From Alnus glutinosa (Eukaryota; Streptophyta; Magnoliopsida; Fagales; Betulaceae): a stretch of DNA of 64,000 nucleotides. Shown piece by piece: positions 12,181 through 23,880 of the stretch; the first letter of the stretch is position 1; each line of letters opens with the position of its first letter. The stretch lies in assembly GCF_958979055.1 (NCBI RefSeq), contig NC_084887.1, forward strand, positions 30,667,544-30,731,543, read 5' to 3'. Under the pieces are notes generated by a model. The model did not search any database, had not been told where the DNA came from, and worked only from the letters and a program-made list of their open reading frames with translations. The position numbers and the translations under genes were made by a program.

Positions 12181-12835
12181 AAAAACAAAAAAGAAAAATT
12201 AAGTTTTGTCCCCCTAATTTATTTTTTTCAATTTAACCCTCTCAATTTGTCAATGTTGGGTCTGCCACTGTCACCATCATTTATATTACGTCTTTTATTA
12301 GTCGATTTTTCATGATTATCTCTCTCTGCCCGAGGACATATTCCTTTTATGAGAAACCCGTAAATATTTTCTTATTTTCTATCCAAAATCTTTTAATTTA
12401 TCCCAACACCAACTATATAATTATAATATTATTTTTTCACAACATCAACTATTCAATTAGACAACCTACCGATATTCTTTAATTCTTTGTCTCATATTAC
12501 CTACCCTAGATAAAGTAATAAACAATGCAGGGTCGAAATATTAAAAATATTTAAAATTAGCCCATCAAGTCATCAACCATAAAAACTCTCTCAAGTTAAT
12601 TTGTAGCAAATCAGATCAAATTATCGATATTTATTTATTAATACGAGAGAATTTAAGCAGGTAATTGTGAGAGACCACTTACAAGACCTATTTAATCATA
12701 TAAATGGTTAAAAGTCAAATTTTTATTAATTTCATTAGGTAATCATCTCTTCAATTCTTTCAAATTCAAATAAAAAATTATAAAGGATCCTAATAATGGA
12801 GGAAACCTGGCGGGGCTTACCTTTTCTGCTCTCCT
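12052..12835. other. Intergenic, no gene seen
   Basis: This is AT-rich spacer with a long A-tract (about 12147-12179) and no credible ORF. It leads into the promoter of the first DUF7054 gene. Confidence 0.6.
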
Positions 12836-12845
12836 TTATATATTA
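12836..12845 (+). promoter_or_regulatory. TATA box of the first DUF7054 gene
   Basis: TTATATATTA lies about 290 bp upstream of the main start codon and about 60 bp upstream of the uORF start. That is the right distance for a transcription start near 12870 and a leader of roughly 250 bases. The element is inferred from motif and position. Confidence 0.5.
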
Positions 12846-12904
12846 ACCCTAACTCCGATCCCTTTTACTCTTGTTCGATCAACTCATTCTTTTTTGAATC
12901 TTGA

Positions 12905-13045
12905 ATGGTGGAAACATCTCCTTTCACGCACTTTCTCCCCTCTCTCTTCCACATAGCAACTGCGCGTATGCCACACGCGTTGCCCTCCTCCTATGGTTCC
13001 TGCAAACAAGCCTGGTACTATCGTTGCCTTGGCTTGGACCCTTGA
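12905..13045 (+). CDS. Upstream ORF in the leader of the first DUF7054 gene
   Basis: A 46-codon ORF starts MVETSPF and ends at TGA 80 bases before the main ATG. Its start context (TTGAATGGT-GAAACATCTC) is nearly identical in the leader of the paralogue at 21605, where the uORF also begins MVETS. Beyond those codons the peptides diverge. Shared upstream starts suggest translational control, but chance conservation since duplication is equally possible. Confidence 0.4.
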   Translation: MVETSPFTHFLPSLFHIATARMPHALPSSYGSCKQAWYYRCLGLDP

Positions 13046-13124
13046 GCGCGCGCTCTCCCTCGTCCAAACTCTACGTATTTAGTTTCGTTAATTTCCATTT
13101 GGGTCTTTCAAAACAAGATCAAAG

Positions 13125-13690
13125 ATGAAAAAGATTAACGTCCCTGAGAAAACTGATCAGTTTCAGAAGCAGAAGAAGAACAGCGACGGTCAAAACGTGA
13201 AGCCGCGAGTGAAGAGTAACAGATTCTTGATCACAGTCAACGTTCTTGGAAGCGCCGGACCGTTGAGATTTGTGGTGAACGAGACTGATCTTGTTGCTGG
13301 CGTCATTGACACCGCGCTCAAATCCTACGCCCGCGAAGGCCGGCTGCCGGTGCTCGGCTCCGATGTGAATGGTTTCGTTCTCTATTGCGCAGATGCAGGA
13401 TTCAATGGTAATAATATTGTTCAAATTTGTTTATCTTTGCTTTCTATTGATCATCATGATTGAACAATTAATTAATTATTATTTTTTTGTTAAATGAATT
13501 TTTGTACGTAGCTTTAAATCCGTGGGAATCAATAGGCTCACATGGGGGAAGGAACTTTGTGCTGTGCAAGAAGCAGGGGCAGCCGCAGATGACAGAGGGG
13601 AGGCCGGCCGAGATGATAGCTCAAAAGCGAAGTGGTAGCTGGAAAGCATGGCTTAACAAGCCCTTCAGCAAAATCATATTGTCCCGTTGA
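13125..13690 (+). CDS. DUF7054 protein, At4g22758-like
   Basis: The biochemical function is unknown. Two coding exons, 13125-13407 and 13512-13690, have GT-AG borders and a 104-bp intron and give 153 residues. The first 30 residues are Lys/Gln-rich and poorly conserved. The core, residues 32-115, carries NRFLITVNVLGSAGPLRFVV, the VAGVIDTALKSYAREGRLPVLGSD block and GGRNFVLCKK. These are hallmarks of the plant family annotated as uncharacterized protein At4g22758-like; some members have been linked to stress or pathogen responses, and the domain looks ubiquitin-like in secondary structure (both recalled, uncertain). A tandem paralogue in the same orientation lies 8.5 kb downstream with an identical first coding exon length (283 nt). 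Confidence 0.9.
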
Positions 13691-15491
13691 GCTCTGTCTT
13701 TGTCATTGGAGAATCTTCTTTCTTATCAGTGAATTCAGTTCCTCCACTGTAACTGTCTCGATCTTCTCACGCTTTATAATATATTATTCTGCTTGTAATT
13801 AAATGTGAACTTTGATGCTTAATTGGTGCTATTAGATTGCAAAAATATGCCTTTGTGGTTATATTAGACTTTGGATTGCGTTTGGATCTTATTTGGCATA
13901 TAAACTTTGAAAATTTCTCCGACACAGTCTCTAAATATATTCTTTTTTTAGAAAGAATTCCTACCATTGTTATCTTTTGTCGTGTTTGATTAATGTTCGT
14001 TTGGGCTACTTTTGGCAAAGGGACGGTTGTGATAATTGGATGGAGTAGAGTGACAAAGCCCTAGCATAATTGTGGGAGGGGTGGGTCGGCGAAGAATTAA
14101 TTTAAGCTTTTGATTTCAAAGAAAGAAAATATACTTTGCCAAAATAGAGGCTATGGTTTAAAGGTTCGATCTGTAATCCTTGTCCCTAGAATTTTGGTTG
14201 AAGAGCATCATGGACTTGATGAATGCTAGAGCATCTTCTGGTGTTTTCTTAGTGTTCTCCTGAGATGGTGTTCAAAAATTGCATCTATGCTATGCCATGA
14301 GAATACTAGAAGAACACCAAAAGATGCTCTAGCATTTCTCCATGGGAACTTACAGAAAGCATCCAAGTCAAATAGTGCCAAGTGAAATTATAATAAATTA
14401 AAGTACAATAATTAAGATTTGTTGGTTAGATTTCAGATTAGAAAATTATTAATTATATATATATATATATAGCCAGTACATCAAATTGTTATGTTAATGT
14501 CAACATCTCGAAGTCTCAAGTTTAGATTAGCATATCTCTCAAAATAAAAAATAAAAACTGACATTAGCATACATAAATCAGATCAATTGAGGGGGAAGGG
14601 TAATTCTATGTGCATGATATTATATGTTTATGCAACGTGTCAGCATGATTTTTTTGACTTATTTACTTGTTAGAAATCAGGTTGCAAAATGATGTGTGTA
14701 CGTTATTCTCATTTGTTTTGTAAAATATTGAGTTTACTGCATACCGACACGTTCCACTAAGTAGGGCCTTAAATGATCAATAAGTATGTACGACGACTTA
14801 GCTTGCTCGATATCCATCCGTATAAACTTGACTAAAATTTGATATGTCTAATAAATGAGTCAATCGTGAATATAAAATTATACTCGATTATATTGTTAAA
14901 TAAACTATATTTATATAAACTCAACTCAGCTTATATAACTTTATTTTTATTATTTTTTATAATATTATTTTAATTTCGTAACTAAAACATCTTAAGTAAA
15001 GAGAAATTCTCTTCTTAATACAATAAATATAGATTAAATTATTGTTATATATGTGTCTGTACATAATGTGTGTGTATATATATATATATGTTAAAATCTT
15101 AATAATAATTAATTAACTAATTAATAATTAGTCTAAATTTACAAAAAACATAAAATCATTATATTTACTTTATATAATGAATGAATAAGTTAACTGGGCA
15201 ATTGAGCTCGAGTTTGCTCAAAAAATAAAGAAGATAAGCTTTAGCAAATTATTTAACTTGGTAATAATTAAGCTCGAATTCTACTCGCGGTAGAAATAAA
15301 ATTAATTCAACATACTTTGAACATTTCGATTATAGAAAGACCAATCCCATATATATATTAATAAAATTAAAAAAAAAAAAAAAAAAAATCCGTACTAGAG
15401 TTATCTAAATATCTAATAGCTTTCGATCTGATCGACCAGAAAGAGAATTGAACAGAAATACAATCGCTAGTTTAATGAAACAATCAATAAA
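13691..15491. other. Intergenic with MITE and dispersed repeat
   Basis: No gene is seen. Apart from the small MITE at 14222-14336, the part from about 14790 to 15300 is a diverged copy of the sequence at about 49095-49720. Both share phrases such as AACATCTTAAGTAAA and TAATTAATAATTAGT. This points to an old, unclassified dispersed transposon family related in base style to the GAGCTC-type hAT elements. Confidence 0.5.
14222..14336. mobile_element. Short MITE with GAGCATCTT inverted ends
   Basis: AATGCTAGAGCATCTT at 14222-14237 is the exact inverse complement of AAGATGCTCTAGCATT at 14321-14336. The arms continue inward (GGTGTT against AACACC). The whole is 115 bp with no coding. The GAGCATC terminus resembles those of PIF/Harbinger-type (Tourist) MITEs such as the sequences at 33.3-33.9 kb. 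The target duplication cannot be separated from the palindromic ends. Confidence 0.65.
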
Positions 15492-16007
15492 CTAATTAAT
15501 CTCGTTTCTTCTAATCTTCTTCAGTTCCATGGACAATGCAATATGCCCTTCAGCTTTTAACCCTAGCCCTTCAACTCTAACGAGTCCAAAGCGCCCAGAT
15601 TTGTTCTTGTATAGCTTCCATGGTAAGGGAATCTGAGCTCTGCCCACCACAACTACACCAGAAGAGGTACCTGGGTCTGCCTTGGAACAAACCCTAACCA
15701 CCTCCAAGTTCAAGAACTCACGATACTTTCCCGGCACGCCTAGTACAATGCGCCTTTGCTCCTCCCAAACCGGATTCAGTAATCCTAGAGCCTCCAACGT
15801 GCAGAACTTGTATTCCGGCTCAACCCAGTATACAACGCGATAAATCCTTTTACCAACGGAAGGATGGCTACTCGGGCTGTCGAGGCCCTCGGCACTGAGA
15901 ATGGCGAGACACAAAACGACGTCGTAGTCTTCTTCTCCGGCCATCCTCTCATGATCGCTTGCTGATCTCCTCCTTTTATACGTTTTTGAATTGCTAATAT
16001 CGTTCAT
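15492..16007 (-). CDS. Small C2-domain protein
   Basis: A single-exon ORF of 171 codons. After a basic N-terminal tail (KRRR at 12-15), residues about 26-165 read as a C2-like beta sandwich: DVVLCLAILSAEGLD, IYRVVYWVEP, LLNPVWEEQRRIVLG, FLNLEVVR, VVVGRAQIPLP. The pattern resembles plant single-C2 proteins of the SRC2/BAP type, which sit at membranes. The usual calcium-binding aspartates are not evident, so binding may be calcium-independent (inference). A second in-frame ATG 21 codons in, just before GEEDYD, has an equally good context (AGGATGG), so the protein may start there with 150 residues. A GT donor at 16121-16122 suggests a 5' untranslated intron upstream. Confidence 0.75.
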   Translation of the reverse strand: MNDISNSKTYKRRRSASDHERMAGEEDYDVVLCLAILSAEGLDSPSSHPSVGKRIYRVVYWVEPEYKFCTLEALGLLNPVWEEQRRIVLGVPGKYREFLNLEVVRVCSKADPGTSSGVVVVGRAQIPLPWKLYKNKSGRFGLVRVEGLGLKAEGHIALSMELKKIRRNEIN

Positions 16008-16250
16008 GTTTGAGGCTAGCTGCGCATGCTTTTCATCTCTTCTTCACAGCAATCTGCATGTATGTAAAGTTATATTAGCTAGGGTTAAAGAAAAAGAGAC
16101 CAGAAGAAAAACAAAGACTTACCTTTTACAGGATTTCTGCGGGAAAAAGGAGTAATTGCTTATGATCGAGTCACAGCGATCAGTGAAGTACGTACGTACG
16201 TGCGTTGGTCGGTAGGCAAGAAGAGGATGTGAAGAACCGAAATTCTATTG

Positions 16251-16260
16251 CTTATATAAT
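16251..16260 (-). promoter_or_regulatory. TATA box of the C2-domain gene
   Basis: On the minus strand this reads ATTATATAAG, about 245 bp upstream of the first ATG. That leaves room for an untranslated exon ending at a consensus donor (AAAG|GTAAGT) at 16123. This is motif-based inference. Confidence 0.45.
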
Positions 16261-17754
16261 TACACCTTCAGAAACGTACGTAGAGGAATTTTCGGGAAAT
16301 TACCTAGTTATCAGGAGTTTTACTCGTATAATTTTACAATTATCTCCTTAAGCATCAAATTTTATCAAATAACTCGATCCGTATAATAATAAATAATAAA
16401 AAAATCATCCAAAAAAAAAAAAGACCGTATAATAATAGATCGTTACATGCACAATTTTATATGTCAAACGTATTAATAGGCTTTCAATCTTCCATGTATC
16501 CCCTATAATACAATTCATTTGAAACTTTCAATATAACCTTGAAAATAATCTTACTCCGGCCCTTGTGTTTTGTCCTATATGAAAAATAGGACTTTCCATC
16601 CAAATCTTGGTTCTGCTTTTAATTTAAAAAAAAAAAAAAAAATTCTTTAACATGCATGAGCAATTTTCTCCGTCAAACTCACTAACGAGTTTTCATGTGT
16701 CCTTTCTAGCAAAATTCATTTGAAATTTTCATTATAACTTTGAGGAAAATTATCAAAGAAAACACTTTACAAAAAAAAAAAGAAGAAGAAGAAGAGGAAG
16801 GGGTTGAGCGAAGGGGTGCACTAAATTGATTGGATTTATGAGGGGTTTTAGGGTCTTGGGGCACAGATTCAAGGTGCGTCCTTGGTATGCTTCCAATGAT
16901 TCTCTTTGGTGTAAATTATTAAGGAAAAGTTATCATATCCTGTCAAACTACCACATAATTATCAATGTCCTTTCAAAATTAAACATTTCGGCAATGTCCA
17001 CATACTTCAAACTATCAAAAATTGTGATATCCTTGCCCGCAATTACAAAATTACTCTTAATAAAAAAAAAAATTCTAAAAAGACTAAAAACTAAAAAACT
17101 TAGAAATTAAAAATTAAAAATTTAAATTAAAAAAAAAAAAAAATCGTAGCTAAAACAAGGAATGATTCTTTTACCCCACCTACCGCGCGACCTGGGGTGG
17201 TGAACCACCCTGATCATTTGGGGGTAATATGCTCATGGTGATCTAACTTGTACTCATGCTGCACAAAATATGGAGGAGAAAGGGCAATGGAACTGGGAAG
17301 TGATCCTTGTTTCCTCGCTATTTGAGTCCTATGAGTACTATATGATCATTAAAGTCGACCCTAAGTATGCTCTATTTGACCTTTGATTAAGGTTCATGGC
17401 ATATAGCTATGAATACGGTCTAAAAAGACGTTGCTATGAGAGCGACGTACTAGACCAAAACTAAGTAGCACTAGGGCGATGAAAAGACTATTTAGTAATG
17501 CATGATATATTGTTAAGCATAATTTTGAGACATTAGACTCGAGCTATTTTAAATGTTTAATCTAATTTAATTAAGTCTGAGACGTAACGGGGCATTAATT
17601 GTAAGGATGTCGCTATATATACTACTCTATATTATATATATAATAGCACTAAGAGTAGTGCTCTCGAAGTTTCAAGCAAGTATACTCAGTGGTCGCACGT
17701 ACAACCTATTTACCGGTATGAATGGAGCCATTGATATATATAAGAGAAGAATAC
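16261..17754. other. Intergenic, no gene seen
   Basis: AT-rich spacer with several A-tracts and a (AT)n patch near 17630. Short phrases in 16915-17230 (TATCAATGTCC, a CCACCC-type stretch) resemble the ends and centre of Mutator-type MITEs elsewhere in the window, but no complete element could be delimited. Confidence 0.4.
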
Positions 17755-18440
17755 TTTTTTTTTTTTTTTTTTTTAACAAAGTAATTCTTCTCATTAAGAA
17801 AGATGACTATTATAGTCTAGAGACTAAAAAGTCTCTAATACAAACAGAAGAAATAAACAAAGGCATATTATCATTCCAGACATTACAAAGACTAAGTGAA
17901 GAAGCCCTTCTAGCAAGACAGTAGGCCACTTCATTGGCATCTCTAAGACAGTGACTCCACTTACAAACAGAAAATTCACCAACTTTTTGTCTAATGGCAT
18001 CCAAAAAATGACCAATTCTGTCGAGGGAATAATCAGAATCACAAACACCTTTGATAATTTGCAAAGAGTCACCCTCACTCACAACATTCACATAACCCAA
18101 CTCACAACAGAACTCCAAAGCAAAAAGGGCAGCCATGGCTTCAGCACAAACCGGTTCTGCAACAGCCTTAGAAATGCCACATTTAGCTGCAACTACAAAA
18201 GCTTCAGCATTTCTAATCACACAACCCATACCAATCAAAGCAGATTTTACATTCAAAGAAGCATCCCAATTAATTTTCATAAAACCAGCCACAGGAGGAT
18301 TTCAAAATTTGCAAGAATTAGAACTATCAATTCTGGAAACCAACGACAGCGGTTAATTTTCACAAAACACAAAACCAAGGTGGTTTCAGACACAACTTTT
18401 GGCAAAACCACAGTCAAATTGACAAAATAAAGTATCTCAC
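17755..18440 (-). mobile_element. 5'-truncated LINE tail with RNase H domain
   Basis: On the minus strand an open stretch (18292-17810, about 160 codons) encodes an RVT_3/RNase H-like domain: KINWDAS, GMGCVIRNAEA, AEAMAALFALEF, VVSEGDSLQIIKGV, HCLRDANEVAYCLARRA. This is the usual C-terminal domain of plant non-LTR retrotransposon polyproteins. The last A residues form a tract seen as 20 T at 17755-17774. Reverse transcriptase is absent, so it is a dead, 5'-truncated copy. No convincing target duplication was found. Confidence 0.75.
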
Positions 18441-18811
18441 AAATTGATTGAATTAAGACAAGGTTCTAAATTATGGGTGGATTAGGTTTTTCTTTTTTTA
18501 AAAGAAAAGAACAACTACAGTAACCTCGATCTCTTGAATTACTTGTTCTTAGGAAAGGTTTAAAAGAGATAAATAATAATAAAAAAATCTGTCAAGATTA
18601 AGCGCATGTTTGGGTATTTTTGTTTTTTAAATACTGTTTTTTAGAATTTAAATTCTACTCAAATTTTATTTAATTTTTTCTAATTTGGTCTTAGGTTTTT
18701 TAAACCATTCAAATATATAAAAAAAAAAAATCGCACATTCAAACGAGTCATAAAAGTTGCACAAAAGGATCAGTCAAGTACTAGCTGTTAATGGCGTTCG
18801 AGTGCTTTGAC

Positions 18812-19490
18812 TAGGGCTGTCAAAACGGGTTGACACGACCCGTTTGACCCGTGAATACGTTAAGGGTCAATCCTGATACGACCCGTTTAGATAAAATGGT
18901 CAAATTCTTAAACCCTAACACGACCCTGCTAAGTAACGGGTTGACCCGATCCGATTGATTCGTTTGACCCGTTTATTAATAAAATCTATAAAAATAAAAA
19001 CACAAATTTAAACTAAAAAAAAAAAAAAATCATATTGTTTGAATAATCATATTATTTCATAGTTGAAATATAAAATATTGAGTTGTTTTATTATTTACTT
19101 GTTTTGGTTCAACTTTTAAGTTTGAAAACTTGAAAAAAAAAAAAAACTCCGCTAATTTTTTTTAGTCTTTGCCTTTTTTGTTAAAGTTCTAACTCAATAA
19201 AAGAAAAAGACTAGTTTTTTTTTAGTTTAGTTTTTACTCTTTAGACAGTGAGTGAAAGAGAGAAGTAATATGATTGTTTAAATTAAATTTTTAATGTTGA
19301 AAAAAAATGTTTAAGTATACAGGTCAACCCACGGGTCAAGCGGGCTGACCCTATAATGACCCTTTTATTAAACGAGTCTAATGGGTTAACCATTTTATGG
19401 TCCAAACCCTTTTAAGTTTAATCCTAATCTTTTAACTTCGTGTCAAGTTCATGTCGGGTTCGCGGGTAGTGTCAAAAATTGACAGTCCTA
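18812..19490. mobile_element. Non-autonomous hAT-like element
   Basis: The termini TAGGGCTGTCAA and TTGACAGTCCTA are near-perfect inverted repeats. They are flanked by 8-bp direct repeats GCTTTGAC (18804-18811) and ACTTTGAC (19491-19498), with one mismatch. The 679-bp body is rich in GGGTTGACCCG-type words near both ends, probably subterminal binding sites, and has an AT-rich centre without coding. It is a different family from the element at 9.7-12 kb but the same superfamily style. Confidence 0.8.
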
Positions 19491-19498
19491 ACTTTGAC

Positions 19499-21515
19499 TG
19501 CATTTGATTTGGGAAGATTGACACTTTGGGGTCTAACAACTCGGAAATATATAACTCCGTTAAAACAAAATATAAGACAAATGTGGACTCGGATGAGAAC
19601 AATGTGTATATCTGGAGATCACAGCTCCCTGAGATGAGCACAACCTGAATAGTTATATCTTTTTTCTTAATAATTTAATGTCTTTGTTAATTAGTTTCTT
19701 AGCATATTGAATATTAGGATTCATATCACCATAATCACATGAAGGTGTTAACTAGTTTAGGTAAGAAAGTCCTAGAATATATACATTGTATCAATTAATT
19801 AGGGTCTGATTTGAATTTTACCTTCCTCGAGAATGGACAAGCTAGATGGAGTTTTGTGAAATTCATCAACTTAAAAATTATTTTGAAATGCATTAATTTA
19901 TAGTTCATCCCATTATTGGTCAAAGTTGAAGATGATCGGAAATTGGGACTGGTGATACCATTTATTAGAGGCTTTTTACGGCCTACGTACTCAAACCAGT
20001 AAAGCTTGTTATCCCTACATGCTCAACAAGGTTCATCTGCCTTTAAGTAAGGCTGCACTTTGCGGGTTAGCCCTCCCTTGAGGGAATTGCTGACCTATGG
20101 CTATGGACACGGGGTAAGGAGACTATAGAAGGAAGAGTATCCACCATTGACGATCTTACCTATTAAAACCTAACTCAATAAAAGGCCGCTGGAATGTTCC
20201 ATAATTAGAGCATCCCCCGAAGAAAAGTTATTCATGAGAATATATGATACCTTCCATACCAGATTCTTGACATCCATGTCCTTGCTATTATCGAGCCCAC
20301 TTATCATAACAACGGCAATTTTATAAGTGAAGGTGATTAACTTGATTAATTTGGGGTATATATAAACATGCATGTTTTTCTCTACATTCTCTAGTTCCTT
20401 GGATTCTCTAATTTCAAATACTTCACTAACTTAGAGATTGGAATGTTCTCTGCCTGTACTTCCGGTGAATCAACCTTGCCTATTATTTGTCTTAGTAGGC
20501 CTTAACTGGACTACCAGTTCTGTATAGTCAACTGTAGGAATTAATAGGGACGCAATTCAAACTTCAATGGACAGAAAGGATTGATGATAAACCTTGAATG
20601 CGAAGTTTGTGTACAAGCTAGCTAGGACCATGTCCATCATTTAGAGAAACAGAAAAAAGGATTTATATCTAACAAAATGGCCGGGATGTGCTAAAACAAT
20701 AAAGGTGAAAACGAATACTGTACATATATATATATATCCTCAATTAAGTTTTATAAATTGTACACAGCATTACGCGCGGGCGGTATCAATTAACCTCAAA
20801 CTTGTACTGAAATTCAATCATAGAAATTTTTTTGGTCTTTCATTTAATTAATTAATCTGTTCATCCAATTCATTGTTTGATCAGAAGAACTCACAACTCA
20901 CAAGCTTAAGTCTAGGGCACATAATAATTAAAGAGAGTTTATAATATTCAAAATAAATAAAATTAGAGAAAAGGAAATTACAAAAAAGAATAGAAAAGAA
21001 TTGAAACATCTGCTGCGCCCACAGGCCACCGTCATATTGAAGAAACAATGCCGCGCGTGGTAGCCTTTTCCACCTGCATCCGTCGACCGCTGCATGAACT
21101 GCGCTTATAATCTTATATGCATTCAGCATGAATCCTGCTGGCCAGGCGTGCCACCAATCTATATACTTTCCCATTTAACTATTCTTTAGGCACAGCAGTC
21201 GGCAAATGAGACAATTGATTATATATATACTAGAATTTGCGAAGTGAATTAAATAATCCAGAATAGAAATTGCATGCTTATTGCTTTGTCTATATATAAT
21301 AATTCATAGTTCATATCTATGACTATCTATCTTTTTTACATATTTCACATTTTCATATATATATATACAAAGTATCGTATAAATAAAACTAATCTTCTGT
21401 AAAATATGAAATATACAGACGACCGATCTTTTAAAACGACCCACCCACATATAAATGAACCAAATAACCGAATAAATAATATTATAAAATACTCATTAAA
21501 GTAAAATAAAAATCA
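19499..21515. other. Intergenic, one doubtful ORF
   Basis: No supported gene. A minus-strand ORF at 21174-20881 (97 codons, beginning MGKYIDWWHAW) has a locally GC-richer first half, but the second half is low-complexity and AT-rich and I recognise no family. It could be a gene fragment carried by a transposon or chance. Confidence 0.4.
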
Positions 21516-21523
21516 ATATATAA
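21516..21523 (+). promoter_or_regulatory. TATA box of the second DUF7054 gene
   Basis: TATATAAG lies about 165 bp before the main ATG and 82 bp before the uORF start. That is consistent with a transcription start near 21550. Motif and spacing only. Confidence 0.5.
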
Positions 21524-21604
21524 GAGAGTCAATTAATGCTCTCTTTCGTTGCAAACCTTCTCTTAATCCATCAGAACGTACTCCCGCTTTGAGAGTACTC
21601 TTGA

Positions 21605-21706
21605 ATGGTTGAAACATCTCGTCCTTTCGTCCCTCTCCGCCGTCTAAACCTTCCTTCTTGGAAAAGCAAAAACATAGAAAATGTTGAAGAGGAGTGTGTC
21701 GGATAA
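21605..21706 (+). CDS. Upstream ORF overlapping the second DUF7054 start
   Basis: A 33-codon ORF beginning MVETSRPF starts 76 bases before the main ATG in another frame and ends 26 bases inside the main coding region. An overlapping uORF normally lowers main-frame initiation unless scanning is leaky. The first codons and their context match the uORF of the paralogue (12905), which makes the start worth noting. Confidence 0.4.
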   Translation: MVETSRPFVPLRRLNLPSWKSKNIENVEEECVG

Positions 21707-22818
21707 ATTAATGGTGCTGAAGAAGCACAAGAAGAATACCACCGATACTCAAAGCGTGAAGAATGTTAAGAAGAATAGGTTCTTGATTACAATCAACGTT
21801 AATGGAAGCGCGGGACCAGTAAGGTTCATGGTGAACGAGGATGATGTTGTTGCTGGGGTCATTGACACTATTCTCAAAGCATACGCACGCGTAGGCCGGC
21901 TTCCAGTCCTCGGCTCCGATGTCAACAATTTTCTTCTCTATCAGGCAAATGCCGTGTTCGAAGGTATTTGCAAATCTTCCTTCTTTCTCAAGTTTTTTTT
22001 TTTTTTTTTTTTTTTCTTTAATTAAATTTTGCCAATGGTTAATTTCCTCAGCTCCTTTACTGTGTGTTTGCGGTGGCAAATAGTGCTAATTGGTTCTTAT
22101 CTTGATGGGATCGAATCTTTTAGCCTTGTGTTTGGCAGCATGGGGCAATAAAATGGATTGGACGTCCATCCAATTTAATATGTTGCCAGAAGTTCTTTGG
22201 ACAGTTTTGTTCTACATGCTTTCATGTATTTGTAAGTTCCTCTTTTGATGCGCGCGCGCGCGGCAGTGGAGGATTTGAGTATGCGTGCATGTGTGTATAT
22301 GTGTTTGAAGAAATCAAATCCAAATGAATATTTGTTTGGGGATGTTCCTTGTTTGTCTTAATCTTTTCACATGCGCATAGACACACAGACATGTGGTTGA
22401 ATCCTGCCTTCATCAATGTTAAGAGTAAGGCCGGGGTGGGATATCCAATTGTACGTAATAAAAAAATAAAATAAAGAAATAAATTGAATAAAGCAAGGAA
22501 CTAGCTAGTTTCTTGATATTAGGAAATGATTTTTGCAACATAATTGGCAAAGATTAATTAAGATTGTAAACTATTTGTTTTGGTTCTTTAAGGTTGCGAG
22601 TTGCGACTACTATTGGACTCTTATAATCTCGAACTCCTTTTGTAGCTTTGGATCCATGGGCAAGGATAGGATCAAATGGGGCAAGGAACTTTGTGCTCCA
22701 CAAGAAGAGCCTGCCGCAGATTACAAAAGGGATGTCAGAGATGATACCTCAAAAGCGAGGTGGTAGCTCCAAGAATTGGATTAACAGGTCCCTAAGTTTA
22801 ATGATATTATTCCATTAA
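21681..22818 (+). CDS. DUF7054 protein, tandem paralogue
   Basis: Function unknown; paralogue of the gene at 13125. Exons 21681-21963 and 22646-22818 are spliced GT-AG and give 151 residues. The core NRFLITINVNGSAGPVRFMV, VAGVIDTILKAYARVGRLPVLGSD and ARNFVLHKK aligns without gaps to its neighbour, and the splice site falls at the same codon. The intron is 682 bp against 104 bp and contains a T20-type tract and a (CG)n patch. The C-terminus differs (ends SLMILFH), and Cys in LCKK is replaced by His. Same-strand arrangement and identical exon phase show tandem duplication; intron divergence indicates it is not recent. Confidence 0.87.
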
Positions 22819-23570
22819 GGCATTAAGATGTCTGCAGCCTCATTGTGACTTTCTTATTAGTCATCAAGAGCTAGCTAGGTACATCGTGTGTCGTGTGTCG
22901 GGCATGTCAACATTTACATACATTTGCGTGTTTCTCACACTTTACTGTCGATCACTGTAATTGTAATCATAATATGTAATGCTTTAAGTGCTTTTGGTAA
23001 AAAGGGTGAGGATCATACCCTGGGGAAGGAATTGAAGGTGAATGAAAAAGAAGTTTCTTTAATTTGCTTTTCCCCAGAGAATAAAGGACATGACTTCATC
23101 ACGTACAGTAGATCGAGGCTCAGGTTCAAAGGGGTTTGAGTTGTAGAAGGCCCACCTTCTTTAGAACTGATAGAAATTATGTGAAGGTTTTACTGTTGAT
23201 GTAATGATTCAGCAAGAGACTGGTTCTGTAGTGAATTGATTAAACGGGGTCTCCAATTCAAACACCCTTCAATGTTTATTATTTTCGACTGTTGGAGAAA
23301 TTTTATCGGTTGAGTTTACATATATAAGATAAAGAGTATGGAATAGAGAAGATCAAATTAGATTTTAAATATTTAATAGTATATATGTGATTATATGTTG
23401 TCACATTATTGAAAATTTATAATGATGTGCCACTATGTGTACCGTTAAATACAACAAAACAAAATTTAAATTACAAAATTTATATTCTCAATTTCACTTG
23501 AAATAGTGATGGTCTTGATCCAAGAGTATGATAGGGTACTATTCTTAGAAAATGAAAAGGGTAAATGTGT
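22819..23570. other. 3' flank of DUF7054 gene, possible decayed exon
   Basis: A stretch at about 22985-23139 (ALSAFGKKGEDHTLGKELKVNEK...) has weak nucleotide resemblance to exon 2 of the gene just upstream (both have GGGG-AAGGAA-TTG-type phrases). It might be a decayed duplicate exon, but the match is too short to be sure. Nothing else is seen. Confidence 0.3.
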
Positions 23571-23880
23571 TATAAATTTTTTTAGTCGATGCACGATTTG
23601 AAGTTATTCCCTCGATCATTTTTTAAAAATAAACTTTTACCCTGTAATTTTTTTTGTGAATTTGAAAGAGGTCCGTCAATGTGTTTTCTATCCATTTTTG
23701 CAACGTTCGTTAGTGCCACATCATCTTAAAATAATATTTTTTATTGTGTTATAAATTAAAATATAAAAATAAAAAATAAAAAATAAAAACTACTATGGAC
23801 ATCCTTACTGCTGGCCACCCTTAACGGTGGGGATGCTCCCTTGGGGGTGGCTCACGGGGTTGCCCATATCCGGGAAAAGT
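23571..23880. mobile_element. Partial Mutator-type MITE
   Basis: Its left half resembles the element in the PTST1 intron: GGGTAAATGTG, then GATTTGAA, a CCATTTTTGCAACGTTCGTTAGTGCCACATCA-like region, an AT-rich stretch and a GGGGGTGGCTCAC block. The matching right arm is missing, so this is a truncated relative. Confidence 0.5.

Noticed and set aside
20881..21174. 97-codon minus-strand ORF as a gene
   Set aside because: No family recognised, second half low-complexity, no promoter or splice evidence; kept only as a note in the spacer entry.
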